Under the pieces are notes generated by a model, which ran no database searches, was not told the DNA's origin, and saw only the letters and a list, made by a program, of their open reading frames with translations. The translations under genes and the position numbers were made by a program. From Sphingopyxis panaciterrae (lineage in GTDB: Bacteria > Pseudomonadota > Alphaproteobacteria > Sphingomonadales > Sphingomonadaceae), in the NCBI RefSeq assembly GCF_011762125.1, contig NZ_JAASQN010000001.1:1240001-1304000 (forward strand): a stretch of DNA of 64,000 bases, read 5' to 3'. Positions 1 to 9,324 of the stretch are shown here, one piece after another (position 1 is the first letter of the stretch; each line of letters opens with the position of its first letter).

Positions 1-252
1 GATCGCGAGTTTCAGCTTGGTGCCGACGCCATCGTTCGCGGCGACGAGCAGCGGATCGCTGAAGCCCGCGGCCCGAAGATCGAAAAAGCCGCCGAAGCCG
101 CCCAGGTCGGCGTCGGCGCCGGGACGGCGCGTCGCACGGGCGAGCGGAGCGATGGCACGGACCAGCGCGTTGCCGGTCTCGATCGATACGCCGGCCTCGG
201 CATAAGTGTAGGAGGCGGGTTGCCCGTCTCGTTTGTTCTGCTTGGAATCCAT
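1..252 (-). CDS. purM: Phosphoribosylformylglycinamidine cyclo-ligase (AIR synthetase), N-terminal part only
   Basis: First 84 codons of a gene that runs off the left edge of the window. PurM makes aminoimidazole ribonucleotide from FGAM with ATP in the fifth step of purine synthesis, in the cytoplasm. The translation reads [20 protein letters not shown], then [11 protein letters not shown], a glycine-rich GGFGGFFDL, and [11 protein letters not shown] at residues 73-83; these are conserved PurM N-terminal blocks. The ATG (minus strand, 252-250) gives the expected N-terminus. It is divergent from the DUF2066 gene, with about 98 bases of shared upstream DNA. The C-terminal three quarters is not visible, so integrity cannot be judged. 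Confidence 0.9.
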   Translation of the reverse strand, partial: MDSKQNKRDGQPASYTYAEAGVSIETGNALVRAIAPLARATRRPGADADLGGFGGFFDLRAAGFSDPLLVAANDGVGTKLKLAI

Positions 253-350
253 GGCCAGCGCGACTAACGAGTTCAGCCGAGAAATGCCATGATTTCCTTG
301 TCCGGTACCTTGCGTTTCGCCTAGGTTCGGGGGCAGAGCATAGAGAAGAT

Positions 351-1622
351 ATGATTTCGGTCGCTTTCCCCCGCTTCGCACCCCGTTTTTCGTTCGACGC
401 CGTGCGCCCGCGCGATTGGCGCTGGGCCGCGCTTTTCGGCCTTCTGCTGGCGATTCTGGTCGTCGGCGTGGTCGAGGGGCAGATCAGCCGCGGCGATCGC
501 GGGATCACTCCGATCAACAGCAGCGGCGATTTCCTCGCGAGCGGTATCCTCGTCGACGTCATCGGCGACAATGCCGAGGATGCGCGGGAAAAGGGCTGGC
601 GCGAAGCGCAGCGCCTGGGCTGGACCCAGCTCTATCGCAAGCTGAACGGCAGCGATGGCCCGAAACTCGGCGATTCGGTGCTCGACGGCATCGTCACCGC
701 GATCGTCGTCGAGGACGAACAGATCGGCCCGCGCCGCTATGTCGCACGCCTCGGCGTCCAGTTCGACCGCGTCCGGGCGGGGCAGATTTTGGGCGTCAGC
801 GGCCGCACATTGCGCTCGCCGCCCTTGCTCGTCATCCCCGTCTATTCGGTCGACGGCATCCCGCAGGTGTTCGAACAACGGAGTGCGTGGCAGCGCGCCT
901 GGGCTGAATATAACACCGGGCAGAGCGCGATCGACTATGTCCGCACCGCGGGCACCGGCGCCGACACGCTGCTGATCAACGCCGGCCAGACCGGCCGCCG
1001 CGGCCGCGTCTGGTGGCGCGTCATCCTCGACCAATATGGCGCCGCCGACGTGCTCGTGCCGATCGCGCGGGTCGAATATTCCTATCCCGGCGGGCCGATC
1101 AAAGGCTATTTTACGGCGCGTTTCGGCCCCGATAACAAGCTGATCTCCAGTTTCACCATGACCGGTCCCAATCCCACCGCCTTGCCCGACATGATGGAAA
1201 AGGCGGTCGCGCGGATGGACCGCATCTATATCGACGCGCTTGCCGCTGGCGTGCTCAAGACCGATACCTATCTCGTCCTCGAAAAGCCGGTCGAAAAGAA
1301 GGACCTGCCCGAAGAGGTGGCGACCGACGACGATGTGCTGCCCAGCGAGACCGACGCCAGCGTTCCCGCCGCTCCGGCGGTCGGCATGTCGACCTTCACC
1401 GTCCAGTACAGCTCGCCCGACGTCGAATCGGTTTCGGCGACCGAACGGGCGATCGCGGGCATCGCGGGCGTCCAGTCGGCCTCGACGACCAGCCTCGCGC
1501 TGGGCGGCACGTCGGTGATGCGCGTCGCCTTCCGCGGCGACATCGCCGCGCTCAAGGCGGCGCTCGCCGCGCGCGGCTACAAGGTGCAGGAAGGCGGCAG
1601 CACGCTCAGGATCAGTCGCTGA
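351..1622 (+). CDS. DUF2066 family membrane-anchored protein
   Basis: 423 residues. A single hydrophobic segment at about residues 26-43 ([17 protein letters not shown]) suggests an inner-membrane anchor with most of the chain in the periplasm. The middle has the DUF2066 pattern ([23 protein letters not shown], then WTQLYRKL). The last 80 residues look like a small alpha/beta ferredoxin-like domain ending [15 protein letters not shown]. The function of the family is not established. The stop codon shares one base with the hdaA start (TGATG), so the two are probably translationally coupled. A purine-rich GAGAAG lies just before the ATG. Family assignment is from recall of the pattern. Confidence 0.75.
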   Translation: MISVAFPRFAPRFSFDAVRPRDWRWAALFGLLLAILVVGVVEGQISRGDRGITPINSSGDFLASGILVDVIGDNAEDAREKGWREAQRLGWTQLYRKLNGSDGPKLGDSVLDGIVTAIVVEDEQIGPRRYVARLGVQFDRVRAGQILGVSGRTLRSPPLLVIPVYSVDGIPQVFEQRSAWQRAWAEYNTGQSAIDYVRTAGTGADTLLINAGQTGRRGRVWWRVILDQYGAADVLVPIARVEYSYPGGPIKGYFTARFGPDNKLISSFTMTGPNPTALPDMMEKAVARMDRIYIDALAAGVLKTDTYLVLEKPVEKKDLPEEVATDDDVLPSETDASVPAAPAVGMSTFTVQYSSPDVESVSATERAIAGIAGVQSASTTSLALGGTSVMRVAFRGDIAALKAALAARGYKVQEGGSTLRISR

Positions 1623-2278
1623 TGGCGCGCGCATCGGGACAGATCGCGCTCCCGCTCGACTGGAGCGCCGGGGGCAGTAACGACGGCCCGCTGATCGTCG
1701 GCACCAGCAACGCCGATGCGGTGCGCTACCTCCGCCATGTGTCGACCTGGCCCGTGCGGACGGCGGTGCTGGTGGGGCCGCGCGGATCGGGCCGCAGCCT
1801 GATCGGCCGGCTCTTTGCACGCGACACCGGCGGCCGCGTCATCGACGGTCATGACAGCGTGTCCGAAGAAGACCTTTTCCACGCATGGAACGCGGCGCAG
1901 GCTTCGGGCAAGCCGCTGCTGATCATCGCCGATGCGCCGCCGGCGACGTGGGATATCGCGCTGCCCGACCTCGCGTCTCGGCTCGCCGCGGTGCCGGTGC
2001 TGGCGATCGGCGAGCCCGACGACTGTCTGGCGCGCGACCTGATCGAGGCGCTGTTCGCGCAGCGCGGCATCGCGATCGCGCCCGAGGCCGCGTCGTATAT
2101 CGTGCCGCGCATGGAGCGCAGCTATGCGATGATCCATCGCATCGTCGCGGCGCTCGATGCAGCATCGCTCGAACAGGGGCGCCGGGTCGGTATTCGTCTT
2201 ATTCGTGAAACATTACTGTCACAGGGGCTGATCGATCCCGATCTCCTCGAAAGGCAGGATAGCGATATATGTCGATAG
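1622..2278 (+). CDS. hdaA: HdaA, DnaA-related regulator of replication initiation
   Basis: 218 residues, the size of Hda/HdaA proteins, which carry a DnaA-like AAA+ domain and stimulate ATP hydrolysis by DnaA when bound to the DNA polymerase sliding clamp. The N-terminus carries QIALPL (7-12), matching the clamp-binding consensus. A P-loop GPRGSGRS lies at 52-59 and LPDLASRL (114-121) supplies the Box VII-like Ser-Arg with the candidate arginine finger. The P-loop lysine is replaced by arginine. The gene overlaps the upstream DUF2066 stop by one base and its last ten bases overlap ppk1. It lacks a DnaA helix-turn-helix domain, so it is not DnaA itself. Confidence 0.85.
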   Translation: MARASGQIALPLDWSAGGSNDGPLIVGTSNADAVRYLRHVSTWPVRTAVLVGPRGSGRSLIGRLFARDTGGRVIDGHDSVSEEDLFHAWNAAQASGKPLLIIADAPPATWDIALPDLASRLAAVPVLAIGEPDDCLARDLIEALFAQRGIAIAPEAASYIVPRMERSYAMIHRIVAALDAASLEQGRRVGIRLIRETLLSQGLIDPDLLERQDSDICR

Positions 2279-4437
2279 CCAATGGACCTCTTCGCGCCGA
2301 TAATGACGCCGTCACGGCGCCGCCGTCCTTCGGTCCCGAACGCTTCTTCAATCGCGAACTGAGCTGGCTGGCGTTCAACCGCCGGGTGATGGAGGAGGCG
2401 CGCAACCCCGCGCATCCCTTGCTCGAACGGCTGCGCTTCCTGTCGATTTCGGGCAGCAACCTCGACGAATTCTTCATGGTCCGCGTCGCGGGGCTGAAGG
2501 GGCAGCAGTTGCAGGGGATCGACGATCCCTCGGCTGACGGTCGCTCGCCGGGACAGCAGCTGGCCGAAATCGAGGCCGAGGTGAACCGGCTGGTCGACGA
2601 ACAGCAGAGCGAATGGCAACTGCTCCACCGGCTGCTCGCCGAACAGGGCATCGTCGTCCACGGCACCGGATCGGACGGTGCGGCGTTGCGCGCCGGCCTG
2701 CGCCAATATTTCCTCGACCAGATATTCCCGATCCTGACGCCGCAGGTTCTCGACCCGGCGCATCCCTTTCCCTTCATTCCCAATCGCGGCCTCGGCATCA
2801 TCTTCGACCTGCAGCGCAAGGCGAATGGCGACACCGTGCGCGAACTGGTGATGATCCCGGCGGCACTGCCGCGTTTCGTGCCGGTGCCGGGGCAGGGAAG
2901 CGCGTTCGTGCCGATCGAATATCTGATCGAGATTTTCGGCGACCTGCTGTTCCCCGGCTTCACGATCCGCTCGCTCGGCGTCTTCCGCATCATTCGCGAC
3001 AGCGATATCGAACTGGAGGAAGAGGCCGAGGATCTCGTCCGCCTGTTCCGCACCGCGATCCGCCGCCGCCGCCGCGGCCGCGTCATCCTGCTCGAACTCG
3101 AGGCCGACATGCCGGGCGAAATCGCCGCGGTGCTCAATGCCGATATTCAGGGGCATGAGGCGATCGTCGCCAAGATCGGCGGCTTCATCGGGCTCGCGGC
3201 GCTGTCGGCGCTGGTCGATGTCGATCGCCCCGACCTGAAATTCCCCGCTTATTCGGCGCGCTTTCCCGAACGCATCCGCGAACATGGCGGCGATTGCTTC
3301 GCGGCGATCCGCAGCAAGGATATCCTGGTCCATCATCCGTATGAAAGCTTCGATGTCGTCCTCGCCTTCCTGCGGCAGGCGGCGGCCGATCCCGATGTCG
3401 TCGCGATCAAGCAGACGCTCTACCGCGCCGGCGACCAGTCGCCGGTCATCCGCGCGCTGATCGAGGCGGCCGAGGCGGGCAAGTCGGTGACCGCGGTCGT
3501 CGAACTCAAGGCGCGCTTCGACGAGGAACAGAATCTCCTCTGGGCGAACCAGCTCGAACGCGCCGGGGTGCAGGTCGTCTATGGCTTCATCGAGTGGAAG
3601 ACCCACGCCAAGATTTCGATGGTCGTGCGCCGCGAAGGGCAGGGGTATCGCACCTATTGCCACTTCGGCACCGGCAATTATCACCCGGTGACCGCGCGCA
3701 TCTATACCGATCTCAGCTTCTTCACCGCCGACCCGCGTGCCGGCCGCGACGCGGCGCAGCTGTTCAACTATATCACCGGCTATGTCGAACCCGAACGGCT
3801 GGACCTGATCACCATGTCGCCGCTCAATATGCGCGCGCATCTGTGCGACCTGATCGATGCCGAAATCGCCGCGGCAGAGGCGGGGCGGCCGTCGGGCGTC
3901 TGGGCCAAGATGAACAGCCTCGTCGATCCCGACATCATCGATCGCCTCTATGCCGCGAGTGCGGCGGGTGTGCCGATCGAACTGATCGTGCGCGGCATCT
4001 GCTGCCTTCGTCCCGGGGTGCCGGGCCTTTCCGAAACGATCCGCGTCAAATCGGTCGTCGGCCGCTTCCTTGAACACAGCCGTGTCTGGGCCTTTGCCAA
4101 CGGCGCCGCGCTGCCGCACCAGCGCGCCAAGCTCTATATCTCCAGCGCCGACTGGATGCCGCGCAACTTCGACCGCCGTGTCGAATATATGATCCCGATC
4201 GAAAATCCGACCGTGCATGACCAGATATTGGACCAGGTCCTCGTCGCGAACCTGATCGACAATGAACAAAGCTGGATATTGCAGCCCGACGGGACCTATG
4301 TCCGCGTAAGTCCGGGCGACAAACCTTTTAACTTGCATCATTATTTCATGACCAACCCGTCGCTCTCGGGCCGTGGCACCGCGCTCCACAAACGCCAGGA
4401 CGTCCCGACGCTCGCCTTCGATACGCGTGAAGATTGA
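2269..4437 (+). CDS. ppk1: Polyphosphate kinase 1
   Basis: 722 residues, normal PPK1 length. PPK1 reversibly adds the gamma-phosphate of ATP to polyphosphate through a phosphohistidine. The N-terminal domain starts FFNRELSWLAFNRRVMEEA and continues SISGSNLDEFFMVRVAG. The catalytic part has IKQTLYR near 380-390, then WKTHAKISMVVRRE with the probable phospho-acceptor His446, CHFGTGNYH, and LPHQRAKLYISSADWMPRN with the second conserved His. It overlaps hdaA by ten bases at its 5-prime end and ppx at its 3-prime end. Synthesis (ppk1) and breakdown (ppx) of polyphosphate are thus encoded in one probable operon. Confidence 0.97.
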   Translation: MSIANGPLRADNDAVTAPPSFGPERFFNRELSWLAFNRRVMEEARNPAHPLLERLRFLSISGSNLDEFFMVRVAGLKGQQLQGIDDPSADGRSPGQQLAEIEAEVNRLVDEQQSEWQLLHRLLAEQGIVVHGTGSDGAALRAGLRQYFLDQIFPILTPQVLDPAHPFPFIPNRGLGIIFDLQRKANGDTVRELVMIPAALPRFVPVPGQGSAFVPIEYLIEIFGDLLFPGFTIRSLGVFRIIRDSDIELEEEAEDLVRLFRTAIRRRRRGRVILLELEADMPGEIAAVLNADIQGHEAIVAKIGGFIGLAALSALVDVDRPDLKFPAYSARFPERIREHGGDCFAAIRSKDILVHHPYESFDVVLAFLRQAAADPDVVAIKQTLYRAGDQSPVIRALIEAAEAGKSVTAVVELKARFDEEQNLLWANQLERAGVQVVYGFIEWKTHAKISMVVRREGQGYRTYCHFGTGNYHPVTARIYTDLSFFTADPRAGRDAAQLFNYITGYVEPERLDLITMSPLNMRAHLCDLIDAEIAAAEAGRPSGVWAKMNSLVDPDIIDRLYAASAAGVPIELIVRGICCLRPGVPGLSETIRVKSVVGRFLEHSRVWAFANGAALPHQRAKLYISSADWMPRNFDRRVEYMIPIENPTVHDQILDQVLVANLIDNEQSWILQPDGTYVRVSPGDKPFNLHHYFMTNPSLSGRGTALHKRQDVPTLAFDTRED

Positions 4438-5932
4438 GACGATCGGCTTGGGTCTGCTGCGCTCCTCGAAACAGGCGGTCCATCGTTCGGCCGTCATCGA
4501 CATCGGTTCGAACTCGGTCCGTCTCGTCGTCTATGAAGGTCCGCATCGCGCGCCCGCGGTGATCTTCAACGAAAAGGTCGCCGCCGGGCTCGGCCGCGGC
4601 CTGTCGATCGACGGCCGTATCGCCGAGCAGGATGCGATACGCGGCCTGACCGCGCTCCGCCGCTACGCGCTGCTCGCGCGGCATATGGAGGTCAAGGACC
4701 TGCAATGCGTCGCGACCGCGGCGGTGCGCGACGCCGCCAACGGCCCCGAATTCATCGCCAGCGCGGCCGAGGCGGGGCTGCGGATACGCCTGCTGTCGGG
4801 CGAGGAAGAGGCGGAGGCGGCGGGATATGGCGTCATCGCGGCGATTCCCGACGCGCATGGGATTGCGGTCGACCTGGGCGGCGGCAGCCTCGAACTCGCC
4901 GAGGTCGCGGGGGGCCGGGTCGGGCGCTGCGCGTCCTTCCCGCTCGGCGTGCTGCGCTTGCCCGCGCTGCGCAAGGACGGCGTGCAGGCATTTGAACGCG
5001 CGGTGCGCCGGATGCTGAAGGCGGCCGATTGGCCCGGAAAATTGAGCGGCCTCCCGCTCTATCTCGTCGGGGGATCATGGCGCGCGCTGGCGCGCCTCGA
5101 CCTGGAACTGACGCGCGATCCGCTCGCGGTGCTCGACCAGCACACGCTGCCGCGCATGGCGCTGCGCCGGCTGGTGCGCGCGACCCGGCGGCTGACGTTC
5201 GAAGAGATTCGTGCGATTCCCGGCATGGCATCGACCCGTGCTTCGTCGCTACCCGACGCGGCGGCGCTGCTCGCCGCGCTCGCGAACATCATCGATGTGC
5301 CCGAAATGACGGTATCGTCGTCGGGGCTGCGCGAAGGTCTGCTCTACCAGACGCTTGACGCCGCGACGCAGGCGCAGGATCCGCTGATCGTCGCCGCCGA
5401 ATTCGAAGGCCGGCGCCTCGCGCGCTTCGCGCCGCACGGGCCCGCGATCGCCGACTGGATCGCGCCGCTGTTCGCCAGCGAAGCCTTCGCCGACAGCCGC
5501 ATCCGGCTCGCTGCCAGCCTGCTCAGCGACGTCGCCTGGTCGGCGAATCCTGATTTCCGCGCTGAACGCGGGACCGAAATCGGCCTGCATGGCAATTGGC
5601 GCGGCATCGACATCCCCGGACGCATCCTGCTCGCGCGCGCGCTGCACGCCGGTTTCGGCGGCGCCGACGGCGACTTTCCCGCGATGGGCACGCTGGTCGA
5701 GTCCGAACGCCTCGCCCGCGCGCGCCAGTGGGGCCTCGCGATCCGCCTCGCGCAGCGGCTTACCGGCGGGGTCGAGGCGCCGCTCAAGGCGAGCGCGATC
5801 GCGCATGTCGATGGCAAGCTGCGGCTCAGCCTCGATCCGGGCTGGCACAACCTCGCCGGCGAATCGGTCGAGCGGCGGCTGCGCTCGCTCGCGCAGGCGC
5901 TCGACGCCAAGCCTGAGCTGGTGCTGCGTTGA
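4427..5932 (+). CDS. ppx: Ppx/GppA family exopolyphosphatase
   Basis: 501 residues from the GTG at 4427, which overlaps the last 11 bases of ppk1. An ATG at 4373 would add 18 residues unlike the family (MAPRSTNARTSRRSPSIR), so I prefer the GTG. The product hydrolyses terminal phosphates of polyphosphate or pppGpp. Actin-like ATPase fold motifs are clear: AVIDIGSNSVRLVVYEG near the N-terminus and GIAVDLGGGSLELAEV around residue 150. The C-terminal half is the HD-like/alpha-helical extension common in alphaproteobacterial members (SDVAWSANPDFRAE). It lies directly after ppk1. Whether polyP or pppGpp is the main substrate cannot be told from sequence. Confidence 0.9.
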   Translation: MKIETIGLGLLRSSKQAVHRSAVIDIGSNSVRLVVYEGPHRAPAVIFNEKVAAGLGRGLSIDGRIAEQDAIRGLTALRRYALLARHMEVKDLQCVATAAVRDAANGPEFIASAAEAGLRIRLLSGEEEAEAAGYGVIAAIPDAHGIAVDLGGGSLELAEVAGGRVGRCASFPLGVLRLPALRKDGVQAFERAVRRMLKAADWPGKLSGLPLYLVGGSWRALARLDLELTRDPLAVLDQHTLPRMALRRLVRATRRLTFEEIRAIPGMASTRASSLPDAAALLAALANIIDVPEMTVSSSGLREGLLYQTLDAATQAQDPLIVAAEFEGRRLARFAPHGPAIADWIAPLFASEAFADSRIRLAASLLSDVAWSANPDFRAERGTEIGLHGNWRGIDIPGRILLARALHAGFGGADGDFPAMGTLVESERLARARQWGLAIRLAQRLTGGVEAPLKASAIAHVDGKLRLSLDPGWHNLAGESVERRLRSLAQALDAKPELVLR

Positions 5933-5971
5933 GACTGGTTGTTTTGGAATAGGCAGGCCAATCTACCCTTT

Positions 5972-6046
5972 TCGTCATCCCGGACTTGATCCGGGATCCA
6001 CCGCGGCGCTGAAGTCGTGGATCCCGGATCAAGTCCGGGATGACGA
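5972..6046. repeat. Palindromic dispersed repeat, perfect 30-bp arms
   Basis: Arms 5972-6001 and 6017-6046 are exact reverse complements separated by 15 bases. The core is GTCATCCCGGACTTGATCC. It sits between the convergent ppx and rnd genes and could act as a bidirectional transcription stop, although no T-run follows. Related copies occur throughout the window. Confidence 0.9.
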
Positions 6047-6080
6047 TTCAAAAATTGCGGCGAGTTGAACGCGCACCGCC

Positions 6081-7280
6081 TCAGCCCGCTTCGTCGACCG
6101 GAACGGCAGCCTCGGCGTCGATCTCGCTCATCACCAGCTTGCCGTTCTTGACTGCAAAGCCCATCCGCCCTTCGACCAGGTCGAGCGCGGCGTGACCGAA
6201 GACGTCGTAGCGCCAGCCTTGCATCATCGGGATATCGTCGCGCCGCCCCGCGGCCAGCGCTTCGAGGTCGTCGCTGCGCGCGATCAGGCGCGATGCGACA
6301 TTCAGCTCGCGCGCGCGGATTTTCAGCAGCAGCTTGAGCAGGTCGGCGACGAGCACGCCTTCCTTGCCGAGCCCCGGGCCGCGCGGCGCGCGGTCGGGCA
6401 TATCGTCCTTCGGCAGCGGCTGCGCATTGCTCAGCGCGTCCATCAGCCGCGCGCCGATGTCGTTCGACCGCCACGTCGCCGACAGCCCGCGCACGCGGCC
6501 GAGTCCCTCCTGATCCTTCGGCGGATGCGCGGCGAGGTCGCCCAGCGTTTCATCCTTGACGATGCGTCCGCGCGGCAAATTCTTGTTCCGCGCCTCGCGC
6601 TCGCGCCACGCGGCGAGCGCCTGCAACCGGCCGAGCACGTCGGGCTTGCGCGTCGGTATCTTGATCCGCTGCCACGCCTTTTCGGGATCGACGCTGTAAT
6701 TGGCCGGATCGGCGAGCTTTTCCATTTCCTCGTCCAGCCAGTGGCCGCGCCCGGTCTTGACGAGCTTTTTCAGCATCATCGGGAAAATCTTCGCGAGGTG
6801 CGTCACGTCGCCGATCGCATAGTCGATCTGGCGCTTGTCGAGCGGCCGGCGGCTCCAGTCGGTGAAGCGCGCGCCCTTGTCGAGCAGGATGCCGAGCCAC
6901 GCTTCGACAAGGTTCGAATAGCCGACCTGTTCGGCCTGGCCGAGCGCCATCTGGCCGATCTGGGTGTCAAATATCGGGTGCGGCGTCTTGCCGGTCAGGT
7001 TGAAGATGATTTCGACGTCCTGCCCGCCGGCGTGAAAGACCTTCAGCACCTCCTCATTGTCGACCATCAGGTCGAGCAGGGGTTTGAGGTCGATCCCGTT
7101 CGCCATCGGATCGATCGCGGCCGCATGCTCGCTGTTCGCGACCTGGATCAGGCAGAGTTCGGGCCAGAATGTATTCTCGCGCATGAATTCGGTGTCGACC
7201 GCGATGAAATCGCTGTCTTGGATAAGGCCGACAAATTCGGCGAGCGCGGCGCTGGTTTCGATGAGCGGATGGACTTGCAT
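6081..7280 (-). CDS. rnd: Ribonuclease D
   Basis: 399 residues from the ATG at 7280 (MQVHPLIETSAAL). RNase D is a 3-prime to 5-prime exoribonuclease used in tRNA maturation. The DEDD exonuclease motifs are present: FIAVDTEFMRE (Exo I), VFHAGGQDVEII (Exo II) and QIDYAIGDVTHL (Exo III, DEDDy type). Two HRDC-like helical regions follow (RLQALAAWREREARNKNLPR and LLLKIRARELNVASRLIAR). A longer reading frame extends upstream to 7526 but translates a dispersed repeat and the aspS promoter, so I reject that start. It is convergent with ppx and divergent from aspS. Confidence 0.93.
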   Translation of the reverse strand: MQVHPLIETSAALAEFVGLIQDSDFIAVDTEFMRENTFWPELCLIQVANSEHAAAIDPMANGIDLKPLLDLMVDNEEVLKVFHAGGQDVEIIFNLTGKTPHPIFDTQIGQMALGQAEQVGYSNLVEAWLGILLDKGARFTDWSRRPLDKRQIDYAIGDVTHLAKIFPMMLKKLVKTGRGHWLDEEMEKLADPANYSVDPEKAWQRIKIPTRKPDVLGRLQALAAWREREARNKNLPRGRIVKDETLGDLAAHPPKDQEGLGRVRGLSATWRSNDIGARLMDALSNAQPLPKDDMPDRAPRGPGLGKEGVLVADLLKLLLKIRARELNVASRLIARSDDLEALAAGRRDDIPMMQGWRYDVFGHAALDLVEGRMGFAVKNGKLVMSEIDAEAAVPVDEAG

Positions 7281-7405
7281 GATGGGCCTATACAGCGAGT
7301 TGACGGGGACGGGCAGGAAAAATTGTGTGCATTCTTCGGGCCGCGGCGCCTCCATCGCGGGCGGTGGAAATCGCGAAGGGGATTTGGCCGCCCATGCGCC
7401 GCTCT

Positions 7406-7433
7406 CGATTGCTTCGTTTCGCTCGCAATGACG
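7406..7433. repeat. Single copy of a different dispersed repeat arm
   Basis: The stretch GATTGCTTCGTTTCGCTCGC and its flanks resemble one arm of a common alphaproteobacterial intergenic repeat (on the minus strand ATTGCGAGCGAAACGAAGC). It lies in the gap between divergent rnd and aspS. Identification is by recollection of similar repeats; no second arm is seen. Confidence 0.45.
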
Positions 7434-7454
7434 CGGGGGTTTGGCCGTCCGCCC

Positions 7455-7483
7455 TTGACAAATGGCGCGCCGACCTGCCTTAG
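7455..7483 (+). promoter_or_regulatory. Possible sigma70-type promoter for aspS
   Basis: A perfect TTGACA at 7455-7460 is followed after 17 bases by CCTTAG, a weak -10 box, about 60 bases before the aspS ATG. The -35 match is good and the -10 poor, so this is only a candidate. Confidence 0.35.
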
Positions 7484-7540
7484 GCGCGACCATAAACATC
7501 AACTTTTTGTTGATTTCCCCGGTCATCGAAAGACGAGAAA

Positions 7541-9322
7541 ATGCACGCCTATCGCACCCACAACTGCGGCCAGCTCCGCGCCGAACAGGTCGGGCAGACC
7601 GTCCGCGTCTCCGGCTGGGTGCACCGCAAACGCGACCATGGCGGATTGCTCTTCGTCGACCTGCGCGATCATTATGGCCTGACCCAGATCGTCGCCGACA
7701 GCAGCGACATGGCGTTCGCGATCCTCGACGGCCTGCGCGCCGAAAGCGTCGTGACGATCACCGGCGATGTCGTCGCCCGCTCGGCCGAAACGGTCAACGC
7801 CAACCTGCCGACCGGCGCGATCGAAGTCCGCGCGCGCGACGTCTCGGTCCAGTCGGCGGCGATCGAGCTGCCGATGCCGGTCGCGGGCGAACAGGAATAT
7901 CCCGAGGATATCCGCCTGAAATACCGCTTCCTCGACCTCCGCCGCGACCGCCTGCATGCCAACATCCTGCTGCGCTCGAACGTCATCGCGTCCTTGCGGC
8001 GCCGCATGGTCGATCAGGGTTTCACCGAATATCAGACCCCGATCCTGACCGCCTCGTCGCCCGAGGGCGCGCGCGACTATCTGGTGCCGAGCCGCGTCCA
8101 TCCCGGCAAATTCTATGCGCTGCCGCAGGCGCCGCAGATGTTCAAGCAGCTGCTGATGGTCGCCGGCTTCGACCGCTATTTCCAGATCGCGCCCTGCTTC
8201 CGCGACGAGGACGCGCGCGCCGACCGCTCGCCCGGCGAATTCTACCAGCTCGACTTCGAAATGAGCTTCGTGACGCAGGATGACGTGTTCAACGCGATCG
8301 AGCCGGTGCTCGCGGGCGTGTTCGAAGAGTTCGCCAACGGCAAGTCGGTAACCCCGGCCGGCTCGTTCCCGCGCATCCCGTACCGCGAGTCGATGCTGAA
8401 ATACGGCAATGACAAGCCCGATCTGCGCAACCCGCTGATCATCACCGACGTTTCGTCGCACTTCACCGGTTCGGGCTTCGGCCGCTTCGCCGACATCGTC
8501 GCCGCGGGCGACGTCGTCCGTGCGATTCCCGCGCCCGCGACCGCCGAGAAGAGCCGCAAATTCTTCGACGACATGAACAGCTGGGCGCAGGGCGAGGGCT
8601 TTGCAGGCCTTGGCTATGCGACGCGCAAGGGCGGCGAATGGGGCGGCCCGATCGCCAAGAACCATGGGCCGGAAAAGATGGATGCGCTCGCCGCCGAGCT
8701 CGGCACCGGTCCCGACGACGGTCTGTTCTTCGCCGCCGGCAAGGAACAGGCGGTCGCAAAGCTCGCGGGTTTCGCGCGCACCCGCGTCGCCGAACAGCTG
8801 GGCCTCATCGATCCGTCCAAGTTCGAAATGTGCTGGATCGTCGATTTCCCGATGTTCGAGGCCGACGAGGACACCGGCAAGATCGACTTCAGCCACAACC
8901 CGTTCAGCATGCCGCAGGGCGAGCTCGAAGCGCTCGAGACCAGCGACCCGCTCGACATCCTCGCGTGGCAATATGACATCGTGTGCAATGGCGTCGAACT
9001 GTCGTCGGGCGCAATCCGCAACCATCGCCCCGACATCATGTACAAGGCATTCGAGATTGCGGGTTACAGCCAGGCCGACGTCGACGCCAACTTCAGCGGC
9101 ATGATCAACGCCTTCAAATTCGGCGCGCCGCCGCATGGCGGTTCGGCGCCGGGCGTCGACCGCATCGTGATGCTGCTCGCCGACGAGCCGAACATCCGCG
9201 AAGTCGTCGTCTTCCCGATGAACCAGAAGGCCGAAGACCTGATGATGAACGCCCCGGCGCCGGTCAGCGACAGGCAGCTCAAGGAACTCGGTATCCGCAT
9301 CGTCGACGGTCCGAAGAGCTAG
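7541..9322 (+). CDS. aspS: Aspartyl-tRNA synthetase, bacterial type
   Basis: 593 residues, the length of the long bacterial form. It charges tRNA-Asp with aspartate in the cytoplasm. An N-terminal OB-fold anticodon-binding domain ([31 protein letters not shown]) is followed by class II core motifs: [25 protein letters not shown] (motif 1 region), [24 protein letters not shown] (motif 2) and a C-terminal [19 protein letters not shown] (motif 3). The bacterial GAD insertion lies between about residues 290 and 420. Whether it also charges tRNA-Asn cannot be told from this window. The hydrolase downstream starts two bases after its stop. Confidence 0.97.
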   Translation: MHAYRTHNCGQLRAEQVGQTVRVSGWVHRKRDHGGLLFVDLRDHYGLTQIVADSSDMAFAILDGLRAESVVTITGDVVARSAETVNANLPTGAIEVRARDVSVQSAAIELPMPVAGEQEYPEDIRLKYRFLDLRRDRLHANILLRSNVIASLRRRMVDQGFTEYQTPILTASSPEGARDYLVPSRVHPGKFYALPQAPQMFKQLLMVAGFDRYFQIAPCFRDEDARADRSPGEFYQLDFEMSFVTQDDVFNAIEPVLAGVFEEFANGKSVTPAGSFPRIPYRESMLKYGNDKPDLRNPLIITDVSSHFTGSGFGRFADIVAAGDVVRAIPAPATAEKSRKFFDDMNSWAQGEGFAGLGYATRKGGEWGGPIAKNHGPEKMDALAAELGTGPDDGLFFAAGKEQAVAKLAGFARTRVAEQLGLIDPSKFEMCWIVDFPMFEADEDTGKIDFSHNPFSMPQGELEALETSDPLDILAWQYDIVCNGVELSSGAIRNHRPDIMYKAFEIAGYSQADVDANFSGMINAFKFGAPPHGGSAPGVDRIVMLLADEPNIREVVVFPMNQKAEDLMMNAPAPVSDRQLKELGIRIVDGPKS

Positions 9323-9324
9323 GC

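Noticed and set aside
7281..7526. Extension of rnd to an upstream start at 7526
   Set aside because: The added residues translate the dispersed repeat (CERNEAIE) and the aspS promoter region. MQVHPL at 7280 is the natural RNase D N-terminus.
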